Positions 35,159 through 42,075 of a DNA stretch of 48,397 bases are shown in pieces (positions within the stretch are counted from its first letter, which is position 1; every line of letters begins with the position of its first letter). The position numbers and the translations under genes are program-made. The notes below the pieces were generated by a model. The model made no database searches. It had not been told where the DNA came from and saw only the letters and a list, made by a program, of their open reading frames with translations. Location of the stretch: the NCBI GenBank assembly GCA_028690155.1, contig JAQVBU010000015.1, forward strand, positions 1 to 48,397, in the 5' to 3' direction. Source of the stretch: Alphaproteobacteria bacterium (GTDB taxonomy: Bacteria > Pseudomonadota > Alphaproteobacteria > UBA9219).

Positions 35159-35362
35159 TCACCGCGCCGAGTCGATTAGCATATCGTTGACGACATCGAG
35201 CGCGAGTTCGTTGCCTTCCAACTTGTTCATCACGTCGAGAAGGGCCACTATTCGTGCGGCACGAGCGACCGACACAGCAACTTCGGCGGTACGCAACGCA
35301 TCAACGAGGTCTTTCTTGACTTCGGCGGACGCGGTATCAACGGTGTCTTGCGGTAAGGTCAC
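35159..35362 (-). CDS. Small helical early protein
   Basis: A 67-aa Ala/Val/Asp-rich helical protein starting at GTG 35362 with GAAAGGATAATAAC upstream. Its leader closely resembles that of the gene starting at 41747 (AAAGGATAA...AACGTGA). The 65-nt gap upstream is the largest in this part of the operon and may hold a secondary promoter. Confidence 0.55.
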   Translation of the reverse strand: MTLPQDTVDTASAEVKKDLVDALRTAEVAVSVARAARIVALLDVMNKLEGNELALDVVNDMLIDSAR

Positions 35363-35427
35363 GTTATTATCCTTTCTCTCGGAGTTGACAAGATAACAGG
35401 AAGTTGACTAATCGCGCAACTCTTTTC

Positions 35428-35685
35428 TCATTGATTTCGGATTTTCGTTTCGGCCCGGAACAGGGTACACGTTCGGCGGTCGAATCCACTAAGTCCTAGT
35501 TTTGCAACGGTTTTAGCGTCCGGCTCACCGATGTCCTGCCAAGCCTTAATGTCCGTGTTGGAGATGCTACGCCCCCCGTGGGTCAGGTTTGACAGGCAAG
35601 TTATAAACCCTCGCAGAAACCCGTCCTTGGCCGCACGTTCGAGGTCTTCTGGTTTAATCGTTTTCTTTGGCAACCGGTACGTCAT
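35428..35685 (-). CDS. Early protein of unknown function
   Basis: An 85-aa protein with TAGGAGATTCGA before ATG 35685. It is mixed alpha/beta and basic at the N-terminus (YRLPKKTIKPEDLERAAKDGF). It overlaps the upstream gene by 32 nt in another frame. No recognised domain. Confidence 0.55.
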   Translation of the reverse strand: MTYRLPKKTIKPEDLERAAKDGFLRGFITCLSNLTHGGRSISNTDIKAWQDIGEPDAKTVAKLGLSGFDRRTCTLFRAETKIRNQ

Positions 35686-36025
35686 TCGAATCTCCTAATG
35701 GGAGGGCTGGATCGTTCACGACATCCTTGAGGATGGCCTCACTGACTTCGGGATAAATACTAAACGCGTCTTTGAGGTAGGCCAATTCGTTGAGTTTGTT
35801 TTTCAACCCGACGATTAAGGCTTCCCACCACCCCTTGTACCCTGTCATCTGTTTCGTGATCTCGCCGTGACGGTGACAGGCGATCACAAAGTCGAGTTCT
35901 CCCGCAAGCAGGACATCGGAGAGGAGCTTGATCCTGTTCGCGGTAGGCTCCACGCCGAGGTATTGACAGATCGTTGCTGCGGTACGTCTGCGGCGCGCAG
36001 GGGGTAGTTCCGGGCGTTCGCTCAT
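35654..36025 (-). CDS. Early protein of unknown function
   Basis: A 123-aa protein, helical, with a very basic start (PPARRRRTAATICQYLGV) and an acidic end (GDSNDVPVAKEND). It is translationally coupled (ATGA) to the methyltransferase gene upstream. It could be a DNA-binding accessory protein, but no family is recognised. Confidence 0.55.
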   Translation of the reverse strand: MSERPELPPARRRRTAATICQYLGVEPTANRIKLLSDVLLAGELDFVIACHRHGEITKQMTGYKGWWEALIVGLKNKLNELAYLKDAFSIYPEVSEAILKDVVNDPALPLGDSNDVPVAKEND

Positions 36026-36672
36026 CCGATTAAATCCTCTTCATCGAAAGTTGCTGGATTGAACTTTTCACGTTCGTTGCCCCATGTTGTCCATTTTGGT
36101 CGGGCTTGCCGCGCAAACAGTTCGAGGTACGGCCCTTCCACGAGGGCTTCGATTCGCTCGAAGATTTCATCCGGCTTACGGCTGTGTTCGCGTCGCGGGG
36201 CCATGATGAGCTTCGGTACGTTCATCGCTTGGCGTTTCGGATGACCCTGCGCGCCAAGGAGAAGCTGCGACCCTTCATCTAGGTTTGTGAGGACTTGTTC
36301 AGGGTTTGCGCGAGTCCAGAAGCCCATGCCGGTGAACGGTGTCTTACCGTCTTGGTTGAGCTTCACCCAATAGAATCCGACTGTCTTGTAGTCGAAGCCC
36401 CACGCCTTCATCATGTCGATGCCTTTGAAAAGCATCGGATCGGTGATCCACATGAACAGGACGCAATCTTTCGCGGCGAGGTCTTTCACAGGGAGCGCGG
36501 CGATCTCGTCGAGCGACATCGTGCCGTAATGTTTTTCCGCGCTACGACCACCGCCCTTTGCCGACCGGATCGCAAAAGCCCACGGCGGATCGGCCAGAAT
36601 GGCTTTGTAGTGATTTCGCAATAAACCTTTGAACGGGCCGCTTGTAATCAGGCGGCTCTTAAACTCAACCAT
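36022..36672 (-). CDS. MT-A70-family adenine-N6 DNA methyltransferase
   Basis: A 216-aa enzyme expected to transfer a methyl group from S-adenosylmethionine to adenine. The catalytic DPPW is at residues 28-31, followed by an MT-A70-type body (KHYGTMSLDEIAALPV, FMWITDPMLFKG, PRREHSRKPDEIFERIE). It is MT-A70-type, not CcrM-like. Two oddities: the first 12 residues nearly match the start of the adjacent nuclease gene, and the C-terminus is the shared acidic EEDLIG peptide. Overlaps the upstream gene by 25 nt. Confidence 0.9.
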   Translation of the reverse strand: MVEFKSRLITSGPFKGLLRNHYKAILADPPWAFAIRSAKGGGRSAEKHYGTMSLDEIAALPVKDLAAKDCVLFMWITDPMLFKGIDMMKAWGFDYKTVGFYWVKLNQDGKTPFTGMGFWTRANPEQVLTNLDEGSQLLLGAQGHPKRQAMNVPKLIMAPRREHSRKPDEIFERIEALVEGPYLELFARQARPKWTTWGNEREKFNPATFDEEDLIG

Positions 36673-37145
36673 TGTTCTAATGCTCCCCCAAAAGGTAGTT
36701 CGTGGATTCTTTCATATCGACTTTTCTTTCCCTGTCCGCCGAAAACATATCCCGGCGGGTATAGGCCGAGTGTTTGCGGACAGACTTTTATCGGGACATA
36801 CGCGATTTGTCTAATGTCAATCGCAACAAAAGCAACGATGTCGCAATGCTCTTCGGAGAGGCGAGTTCCTTTACGGTTCTTTCCTCGGCTTCGTGCATAA
36901 AATTGGTATATGGTATTTGGGGCTTTGCCCTTTGCATTGGCGTTTTTAGCTTTAAGGGTTGACTTAACTTGAATCCGAACGAAGGTTCCGCCGAGATCAA
37001 CAAGCACATCATACGGAAGACCTTGATCTGATAGATACGCACGATAGCCTTGTATCATCAAATCAAAACACACAAGATGTTCTGCGGCCTTTCCGACTTC
37101 CAGCATATCTCCGCTCGTAATCAGTCGTTTCTTAAAATCAACCAT
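36648..37145 (-). CDS. PD-(D/E)XK-type nuclease
   Basis: A 165-aa protein with a restriction-fold core: EHLVCFDLMIQGY (Glu near 22), DVLVD (Asp46) and RIQVKST with the catalytic Lys near 61. It then has a basic loop (LKAKNANAKGKAP) and a C-terminal region with VPIKVCPQTLGLYPPG. It resembles the intron-encoded/resolvase-like PD-(D/E)XK families. Pairing with a methyltransferase raises the chance of a modification-linked role, but no target is known. The N-terminus MVDFKKRLITSG is shared with the methyltransferase. Confidence 0.75.
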   Translation of the reverse strand: MVDFKKRLITSGDMLEVGKAAEHLVCFDLMIQGYRAYLSDQGLPYDVLVDLGGTFVRIQVKSTLKAKNANAKGKAPNTIYQFYARSRGKNRKGTRLSEEHCDIVAFVAIDIRQIAYVPIKVCPQTLGLYPPGYVFGGQGKKSRYERIHELPFGGALEQWLSLRAA

Positions 37146-37344
37146 TCTTTTTCCTTTTGCGTCCTATCTCTTTTCGCCATTCAGGCGCGGGGATATGATA
37201 GCGATCCCCGTGGGTGTAAGTTACTTCGCAGTCTTCTCCGCGCTCGTGGTGGCCAACAACGTGACGGGCGATTCCAAGACAGTGAAACGGTTTGCCGCAA
37301 GTGTGGCAGAAGCACGTCTTCTTTACACCCGTCACGGCGTTCAT
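37138..37344 (-). CDS. Small zinc-finger protein
   Basis: A 68-aa protein with a C2H2-like finger: CHTCGKPF, then HCLGIARHVVGHH, giving Cys-x2-Cys-x11/12-His-x3/4-His, and a Lys/Arg-rich end (RKEIGRKRKKNG). It probably binds nucleic acid. Overlaps the upstream gene by ATGA and the nuclease gene by 8 nt. Confidence 0.65.
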   Translation of the reverse strand: MNAVTGVKKTCFCHTCGKPFHCLGIARHVVGHHERGEDCEVTYTHGDRYHIPAPEWRKEIGRKRKKNG

Positions 37345-37571
37345 TGTTTCCGGTTCATCTTAAATCGAAACCCCGGTTTATCTCCCCGGACGATTTCCAT
37401 CTCCAACACTTTTCCGCGTGGAATCTCGTCGGCCTCTTCAACGGGAATAAAAATCTCCCCGCCCAACCTCTCAATGAGCGCGATGATAAGTTGGTTTTTG
37501 AATTGCTCTAAGACTTCCCCGGCTGGCCTACCGTTAGCCCAATCCGCGAACTCGTTTCTGTCGATGCCCAT
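37341..37571 (-). CDS. Early protein of unknown function
   Basis: A 76-aa protein starting at the TAATG junction with the GapR-like gene. It is predicted to have an N-terminal helical half (EVLEQFKNQLIIALIERL) and a C-terminal beta half ending KPGFRFKMNRKQ. No family recognised. Confidence 0.55.
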   Translation of the reverse strand: MGIDRNEFADWANGRPAGEVLEQFKNQLIIALIERLGGEIFIPVEEADEIPRGKVLEMEIVRGDKPGFRFKMNRKQ

Positions 37572-37939
37572 TATTCGTACCCCAATTGCGCGAGATACAG
37601 ATCAAGCAGTTCTTCGAACTCCCGAACCTCTTCGGCTTCTTTGCGACGACGAGCGACGATGGCGCGGATGACCTTAACATCAAAGCCCGACGATTTCGCT
37701 TCCGCGTAAACATCTTTGATGTCATCGGCGACCGCTTTTTTGTCCTCTTCGAGTCGTTCGATGCGTTGGATGAAAGAGCGGAGGCGCGCACCGGCATCGG
37801 TGTTCCCTTCAAGGTTGTCGGATCGCTTCACTTTGCGCGAAGACGCGGGGACTTCATCGTTGCCAACCAAGTCGTCGTCTTCGTCCTCATCGTCGAACTT
37901 CGGCCTTTTAGCGGGTTTCTTTTGTATCTTTAAAGCCAT
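37571..37939 (-). CDS. GapR-like nucleoid protein (DUF2312) with acidic insert
   Basis: A 122-aa protein from ATG 37939 (AGGAG 8 nt upstream). Residues about 40-122 match DUF2312/Gap[37 protein letters not shown] and [13 protein letters not shown]. GapR is an essential chromosome-associated protein of alphaproteobacteria that clamps overtwisted DNA ahead of forks. The phage copy has an extra N-terminal arm with a basic stretch and an acidic [12 protein letters not shown] (residues 15-26), a variant of the DLIG tail. It may replace or compete with host GapR during replication. Confidence 0.88.
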   Translation of the reverse strand: MALKIQKKPAKRPKFDDEDEDDDLVGNDEVPASSRKVKRSDNLEGNTDAGARLRSFIQRIERLEEDKKAVADDIKDVYAEAKSSGFDVKVIRAIVARRRKEAEEVREFEELLDLYLAQLGYE

Positions 37940-38312
37940 CAATCCATCTCCTCAAGGTTAGGTGTTTTGGGGTTACGGCTTCGAATCGCCGTTCTGCAAT
38001 CCTAGCGCGTTTTATGACGGTGAGAATAGCTTTTCTCAAGGATTTGTCGGTAAAAGTTATGTGCGCGGGGTGGATGATCCCTCGGGCCGTCAATGTCCAT
38101 CCGTTGTCGTCGAACTGGTAGTCCGACCAAAAGTAATACTTACCGGAGCAAATGGCGGGGAAGTCGTCGAGGAAATGGCTGTGGGGTTTCGGAAAAAGAT
38201 CACCCGGTCGCTTGACAAGAAACCCCCCAAAGAGTTCATCGGTTCGGGTCTTGCGCTCTCGGTTGAGCCATACAACAAAAATCCGATATTCGGTTTTGAG
38301 TCTTTCAAGCAT
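37908..38312 (-). CDS. Early protein of unknown function
   Basis: A 134-aa protein with AGGAGG before ATG 38312. It is rich in Arg/Lys and aromatic residues ([19 protein letters not shown]), suggesting a compact alpha/beta domain and possible DNA contact. The 3' end overlaps the GapR-like start by 32 nt. No recognised family. Confidence 0.55.
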   Translation of the reverse strand: MLERLKTEYRIFVVWLNRERKTRTDELFGGFLVKRPGDLFPKPHSHFLDDFPAICSGKYYFWSDYQFDDNGWTLTARGIIHPAHITFTDKSLRKAILTVIKRARIAERRFEAVTPKHLTLRRWIDGFKDTKETR

Positions 38313-38553
38313 CCATCCTCCTGTCGAGTAGTTGTCCGTATCCTTTTGATCGAAGCTCGGTCATCAATTTGTTCATGTCGTCGATAACAAAAAACAGGTC
38401 TTCGGGGTTTGAGAGCGTAACTTTCTCTCCGGCATCGGCCCGTTCAAACATCTCCAAGTAGGTGATAAACGCGACCGACATGAAATGAACACCGACGATA
38501 AGCCGTTCGATGTACCGGTCTTTCTCGTCCACAAATGGGATTGCTTTATCCAC
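38305..38553 (-). CDS. Early protein of unknown function
   Basis: An 82-aa helical protein starting at GTG 38553 with AAGGAG upstream, overlapping neighbours by 8 nt on each side. Contains a hydrophobic helix (IVGVHFMSVAFITYLEMF) that is amphipathic rather than clearly membrane-spanning. Function unknown. Confidence 0.55.
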   Translation of the reverse strand: MDKAIPFVDEKDRYIERLIVGVHFMSVAFITYLEMFERADAGEKVTLSNPEDLFFVIDDMNKLMTELRSKGYGQLLDRRMDA

Positions 38554-38743
38554 AAGGTTTTTTCTCCTTGCGAGGCTTCCGTTGTATCGTCACTTCTCGA
38601 ATCTGGACTTGTGACTCGTTGCTTTCCGGTTCGTAAAACCCACTCTCCGTGGAGATCGCCGAAAAGATGAAGAGCTTCACATCCTGATCCGACATGCCTT
38701 GGGGGATGCGAAGTTTCAGCGTGTACTTTCTATCCTTTGTCAT
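38546..38743 (-). CDS. Early protein of unknown function
   Basis: A 65-aa protein, ATGA-coupled to the gene upstream, with a beta-alpha-beta look (YTLKLRIPQGMSDQDVKLFIFSA) and a Lys/Arg-rich C-terminus (REVTIQRKPRKEKKPCG). No family recognised. Confidence 0.55.
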   Translation of the reverse strand: MTKDRKYTLKLRIPQGMSDQDVKLFIFSAISTESGFYEPESNESQVQIREVTIQRKPRKEKKPCG

Positions 38744-39042
38744 TCGTATTTACTCCTGCCCTTGACGACCATGTTTTTCTGCTTCTCTTCTTTCTTCTTG
38801 AGGTTCACCCGGAACTCAAGGAAGCCGGAGAGCAACGTCTTACGCAAGCCGCGCATCGACGAGAGGCGGTGGAGCGCGGTACTGATCTGATCGCGTTCCT
38901 GCACCGTGAAGTTCGTGTATTCCTCGGTCACGAAATCGTGCAACTCGTGGTACGCATTGTCGATGTCGTCGAGTTTCTGTGTGACCGAATCTGTCACACA
39001 AGTAAAACGCTCGGCGAGGGTCTTTCCGTCCTTGATAATCAT
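38740..39042 (-). CDS. Helical early protein of unknown function
   Basis: A 100-aa mostly helical protein with a basic C-terminal third (VNLKKKEEKQKNMVVKGRS). The start ATG 39042 overlaps the preceding stop. The central heptad-like stretch (LDDIDNAYHELHDFV) could form a coiled coil. Function unknown. Confidence 0.55.
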   Translation of the reverse strand: MIIKDGKTLAERFTCVTDSVTQKLDDIDNAYHELHDFVTEEYTNFTVQERDQISTALHRLSSMRGLRKTLLSGFLEFRVNLKKKEEKQKNMVVKGRSKYE

Positions 39043-39587
39043 AGAAGCGGCTCCCTACTCTCTTCTCCGTTCCTCCTTCTCCCGGTTTTGATATATTCAT
39101 CTTCCATGTCGAGCATGTAATTCTCGAACCTGTCATGCAGGGTGTACCGGGCTTTGGTGAAGACCTTCGGATCATCGGAAGCCCAAAGCTCATTAGATTT
39201 AGCTCTCTCCTTTTCCAGAAGTTTTCTGTTTTTCCACCGGAGTCGAGTCGTTTTCTCCGTAAGTTTCAATAACGGGGGCAGTGTGTGAACGAGGAAAAAC
39301 AAATGTTCGATGGCGTTGAGTTCATCGGTGTCGAGTCTGTGCAAGGCGACATCTTCGTTGCATGTTAATGCCGCCCATTCCGTGTCCCACAATTCCTCCC
39401 CCATGAGCGTTCCGAGTTCGTCAACTCCGATTGTTCTTAAAATAGGTTGGATGTTTTGGTCTATTTCGTTTACCGCCTTTTGTATGTTTTTTAGTTGTTT
39501 TCGATAGTTCTGAAAGGCTTCAAAAAGAACCGCTTTTACATACGTCGAGTTTTTCCACCCAAGGACTTCCATGATTGTTCTTTTCAC
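39039..39587 (-). CDS. Helical early protein of unknown function
   Basis: A 182-aa protein read from GTG 39587, chosen because it overlaps the HNH stop (GTGA) and AAAGGA lies 8 nt upstream; GTG 39593 is too close to that site. Long helices (FQNYRKQLKNIQKAVNEIDQNI, LPPLLKLTEKTTRLRWKNRKL) are split at writing but form two coiled-coil candidates. No family recognised. Confidence 0.58.
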   Translation of the reverse strand: MKRTIMEVLGWKNSTYVKAVLFEAFQNYRKQLKNIQKAVNEIDQNIQPILRTIGVDELGTLMGEELWDTEWAALTCNEDVALHRLDTDELNAIEHLFFLVHTLPPLLKLTEKTTRLRWKNRKLLEKERAKSNELWASDDPKVFTKARYTLHDRFENYMLDMEDEYIKTGRRRNGEESREPLL

Positions 39588-39910
39588 AGGCACTTTCCTT
39601 TCTTACAGTAACGTCTGCGTTGTTGGTTCTCTCGGTGTGTGATGATCTCCAAGTTCGCCATCCGACAATCAAGCGTCTGGTGGTTCTTGTGATCGACCTG
39701 AAAGCCCGCCGGACAATCAGTAAGAAACCGATGCAGATAGACCTTCTTCCCTTTAATCGTTGTGCGGGCGTAGGGCTGTCCTCCGTTGCGTCCTTTCCCT
39801 CGGCTCATGTGGACGTGCCAGTTATATTTCTTGACCTTGCGCGCTTTCGATGCGTCGATGATCGCGCAATACTTCTCCGACAAAACGATTACACTATACC
39901 GACCTACCAC
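39584..39910 (-). CDS. HNH endonuclease (third copy)
   Basis: A 108-aa protein from GTG 39910 (GGGAGG upstream), rather than the longer reading to 40036, which would overlap a membrane protein gene. It shows YARTTIKGKKVYLHRFLTD, then FQVDHKNHQTLDCRMANLEIITHRENQ, the typical H-N-H core of phage HNH nucleases. The N-terminal IVLSEKYCAIIDASKARKVKKYNWH segment is common in this subtype. It sits between genes of unrelated function, as mobile nucleases often do. Confidence 0.82.
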   Translation of the reverse strand: MVGRYSVIVLSEKYCAIIDASKARKVKKYNWHVHMSRGKGRNGGQPYARTTIKGKKVYLHRFLTDCPAGFQVDHKNHQTLDCRMANLEIITHRENQQRRRYCKKGKCL

Positions 39911-40116
39911 CAACGCCTCCCGTTCACCTTCTTGAGAACAACGGAATCCTTTCGATCCAGCATCAACCCGATGGCTATCAGGATCAGCCAGAACGGAACG
40001 ATGAGAACCGCGTAGGCGAAGAACTCCAACAGGCACATCTCTTCGTCGTGGGTATTAAGGAACCAGACGAGAGAAAAAATACCCGCTATAAAATAAGAGA
40101 CGACAAAGGGGTTCAT
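39904..40116 (-). CDS. Small two-span membrane protein
   Basis: A 70-aa protein from ATG 40116 (ATGA overlap with the deaminase gene). Two hydrophobic helices (FVVSYFIAGIFSLVWFL and LLEFFAYAVLIVPFWLILIAIGLML) flank a short acidic loop (NTHDEEMC); the C-terminus is basic. Function unknown. Confidence 0.6.
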   Translation of the reverse strand: MNPFVVSYFIAGIFSLVWFLNTHDEEMCLLEFFAYAVLIVPFWLILIAIGLMLDRKDSVVLKKVNGRRWW

Positions 40117-40559
40117 GCTAATGCCTTCACACGCGGGTAGTAATCCGCTTGAACTTCCGCCTCCAAAAACAGGCGGATCGCTAGGCTTTGACTCCCGTAC
40201 CACGCTGACTCTTGGATCAGGCTCGGTGCGACAACCCGTTTGATTCCCGCCTGAATGATGTGAACGGCACACCGGGCGCATGGTGCATACGGCCAGACGT
40301 ACAGGGTAAAGCCGGAGAGATCACATCGGGCAAAGAGAAGCGCGTTCATCTCCGCATGGATCATCATCTCGTTTTTAAGATCGCGGTCTTTCAAACGAAA
40401 ATCATCATCTTCGATTCCGACAGGGAACCCGTTGAACCCTTCCGAGACGGCATGGTGTCGTGCGTCCACGATCACCGCACCGACCTTCGTGTTCGGGTCT
40501 TTCGAATAGCCCGCTAGTTCCTTCGCCCGATCAATAAATCGTTCGTCCCACTTGTCCAT
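40113..40559 (-). CDS. dCMP/cytidine deaminase-family enzyme
   Basis: A 148-aa zinc deaminase likely converting dCMP to dUMP for thymidylate synthesis. The active-site motifs are HAE at residues 68-70 and PCARC at 93-97. The start ATG 40559 has GAGGGTGTG upstream and an overlap with the previous stop; the longer frame to 40634 is out of register with gene packing. Sits in the same operon as MazG and DUF3310, suggesting nucleotide-pool control. Confidence 0.9.
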   Translation of the reverse strand: MDKWDERFIDRAKELAGYSKDPNTKVGAVIVDARHHAVSEGFNGFPVGIEDDDFRLKDRDLKNEMMIHAEMNALLFARCDLSGFTLYVWPYAPCARCAVHIIQAGIKRVVAPSLIQESAWYGSQSLAIRLFLEAEVQADYYPRVKALA

Positions 40560-40762
40560 CACACCCTCGCGTGAAAGTCGTCGGCGAGTTCTTCTGCGGT
40601 CGGGACGTGGCAACGCAGGATCGGCGCGTAGCACTTCACGAAATCACGAGCGGAATCCAAGATCACCTGATCGTACAGAACTTTCGATGGTATCTTTTCG
40701 ATCTGGATTCCGTGGTCGTGGTTGAAGAAAAGGTCGGAGAGGATGGGGTTGACGTTAGACAT
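40559..40762 (-). CDS. Early protein of unknown function
   Basis: A 67-aa protein with GGAGGAGGGAA directly before ATG 40762. Mixed alpha/beta with a C-terminal acidic helix (PTAEELADDFHARV). Coupled to the deaminase gene (TGATG). No family recognised. Confidence 0.55.
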   Translation of the reverse strand: MSNVNPILSDLFFNHDHGIQIEKIPSKVLYDQVILDSARDFVKCYAPILRCHVPTAEELADDFHARV

Positions 40763-41150
40763 TTCCCTCCTCCACGTCTTTCCGTAGTTTCGTGATGAAG
40801 CTCATTACGTTGTGATTTTCAGCATCGTTCTCGTTGGTGAGAGCATCGACTTCTCTCGGACAGTGGCCGAGTTCACGAAGCAATTGATTCATGCGTGTTC
40901 TCGCGGCGTACCGGTCATTTTCCAATTGCTCCATCCGTTCTAAGGACATGAGCATTTCGGCTTTGCGCGTTGCGCGCTCAACGTCTTCCACGGATTCATC
41001 TTCTGTCCTTGCGTTCGTTTTTATCTGAACCATGTTTCCTGTGAGCGTCATTTTCGCTGCCATCTCCAAGAGGGGGCGAACCACGCGAAGGAAAGAGGCT
41101 TTCCCACATCCCTTGGGGCCGGTTACGGTCAGTTCTACGGTTGGCATCAT
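40755..41150 (-). CDS. Small P-loop protein
   Basis: A 131-aa protein from ATG 41150 (AGGA 7 nt upstream). Near the N-terminus it has VELTVTGPKGCGKASFLRVV, a Walker A motif at residues 11-19. The rest is helical/coiled (RKAEMLMSLERMEQLEND). It is much smaller than a full ATPase, with no obvious Walker B. It may be a partial nucleotide-binding or coiled-coil partner protein. Confidence 0.6.
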   Translation of the reverse strand: MMPTVELTVTGPKGCGKASFLRVVRPLLEMAAKMTLTGNMVQIKTNARTEDESVEDVERATRKAEMLMSLERMEQLENDRYAARTRMNQLLRELGHCPREVDALTNENDAENHNVMSFITKLRKDVEEGNV

Positions 41151-41253
41151 GTTAGGTTCCTTCTGTTGGGGTTTTGTGTAAAACATAGCTGGTTCCCTCT
41201 CTCGGATGAGAGGACACTAAACAACTTTCAGTCGTCTTGTCAAAAGAAAGTTA

Positions 41254-41538
41254 TCAACTCAATTGATTTTTTATAAACAGGCTGTGGGCAACTGTGTGGA
41301 TTATTTTTTCCGCTCTGACCCCCGCCACCTCAATCGCCTGTTTAAGTCGCTCTGACCCCCGCGCGTCCGGGTGAAGTGCCTCCTCGGGGAGACAGAATGT
41401 TTTGCATATCGCTTCTTGCATGAAAGCCACGGCGCGCACCGTATCGACATAATCTTGCAACGGATGCCCTTGAAGCTCCGCCAGTAAAAGTTCCGTGGGA
41501 TTCCCTACGGTTGGTCTGTTTGCATGATCGCGTGGCAT
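41254..41538 (-). CDS. Early protein of unknown function
   Basis: A 94-aa helical protein. It overlaps the upstream membrane protein gene by 34 nt and has no clear ribosome binding site, so the start is uncertain. The core (LLLAELQGHPLQDYVDTVRAVAF) is amphipathic. The gap of about 100 nt after it holds an AGTTATCAACT palindrome. Confidence 0.5.
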   Translation of the reverse strand: MPRDHANRPTVGNPTELLLAELQGHPLQDYVDTVRAVAFMQEAICKTFCLPEEALHPDARGSERLKQAIEVAGVRAEKIIHTVAHSLFIKNQLS

Positions 41539-41747
41539 TTATCGTAGGTGGTTATGATGTCGGGAAAGGTTATCATCATGAGGGTGACACCGAGGAGGAA
41601 CCAAAGAAACAATTGTCGTGAGGTACTTTCTCGCCGGAAACCGAAGAACGGACGACCGCGAAGTTGCAACCACGCGAAGTCGAAGATGAACGCCGACGAG
41701 CAGAGACAGGCGATGGAGAAGCCGAGTTTTGCGACGAGTGCGTTCAC
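41505..41747 (-). CDS. Two-span membrane protein, first gene of the early operon
   Basis: An 80-aa protein from GTG 41747 with AAAGGA 7 nt upstream. Two hydrophobic segments (VAKLGFSIACLCSSAFIFDFA and LFLWFLLGVTLMMITFPDII) flank an Arg-rich loop. It is first in the leftward block and just downstream of a TTGACA promoter candidate. Function unknown; superinfection or envelope roles are possible. Confidence 0.6.
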   Translation of the reverse strand: MNALVAKLGFSIACLCSSAFIFDFAWLQLRGRPFFGFRRESTSRQLFLWFLLGVTLMMITFPDIITTYDKCHAIMQTDQP

Positions 41748-41773
41748 GTTTTATCCTTTGTTCTTTTCGGGAC

Positions 41774-41802
41774 AAGGTACTCGGCAGTGTGGAAGTTGTC
41801 AA
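41774..41802 (-). promoter_or_regulatory. Candidate early leftward promoter
   Basis: Minus-strand -35 TTGACA (41797-41802), 17-nt spacer, -10-like TACCTT (41774-41779), about 27 nt before GTG 41747. The -35 hexamer lies inside a perfect palindrome AAGTTGTCAACTT (41793-41805), which could be an operator. The -10 is only a partial match. Confidence 0.5.
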
Positions 41803-41913
41803 CTTAAAGTTGGGATTGTTTATTAACCGTATATCCTGTTGAAAGGTTTACCCGTGGTGCGGCGCAAAAACTTTTTCTCCCGCAGTAGCTAACAAGTTAA
41901 CGAAAAGGGTTTT

Positions 41914-42075
41914 GAGTCCCAACGCGAATCACAAGGTAGTGAGTCCCAACGGGGTCGCCAAGGTAGCGAGTCCCAACGCGAATCACAAGGTAGTCGGCGC
42001 GGCGCGCGCGGCGGAGTCCCAACGGGGTCGCCAAGGTAGCAGGAGCGCGAGTCCCAACGGGGTCGCCAAGGTAGC
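41914..42075 (+). repeat. Five-copy 27-bp iteron array
   Basis: Units begin at 41914, 41941, 41968, 42014 and 42049. All share GAGTCCCAACG at the start and AAGGTAG near the end. Two versions alternate as A, B, A, B, B: A has CGAATCAC in the middle, B has GGGTCGCC. The first three are perfectly tandem; the last two are offset by a 19-nt CG-rich spacer and an 8-nt spacer. Every unit has a GANTC site (GAGTC) and A units have a second (GAATC), seven in total. Confidence 0.88.

Noticed and set aside
36022-36672. Considered as a CcrM-type GANTC methyltransferase
   Set aside because: The catalytic motif is DPPW in an MT-A70 layout, not the beta-class order of CcrM; target specificity cannot be assigned.
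41914-42075. CRISPR array
   Set aside because: Units are directly adjacent or separated by short unrelated gaps of 19 and 8 nt, not by uniform unique spacers, and there are no cas genes.
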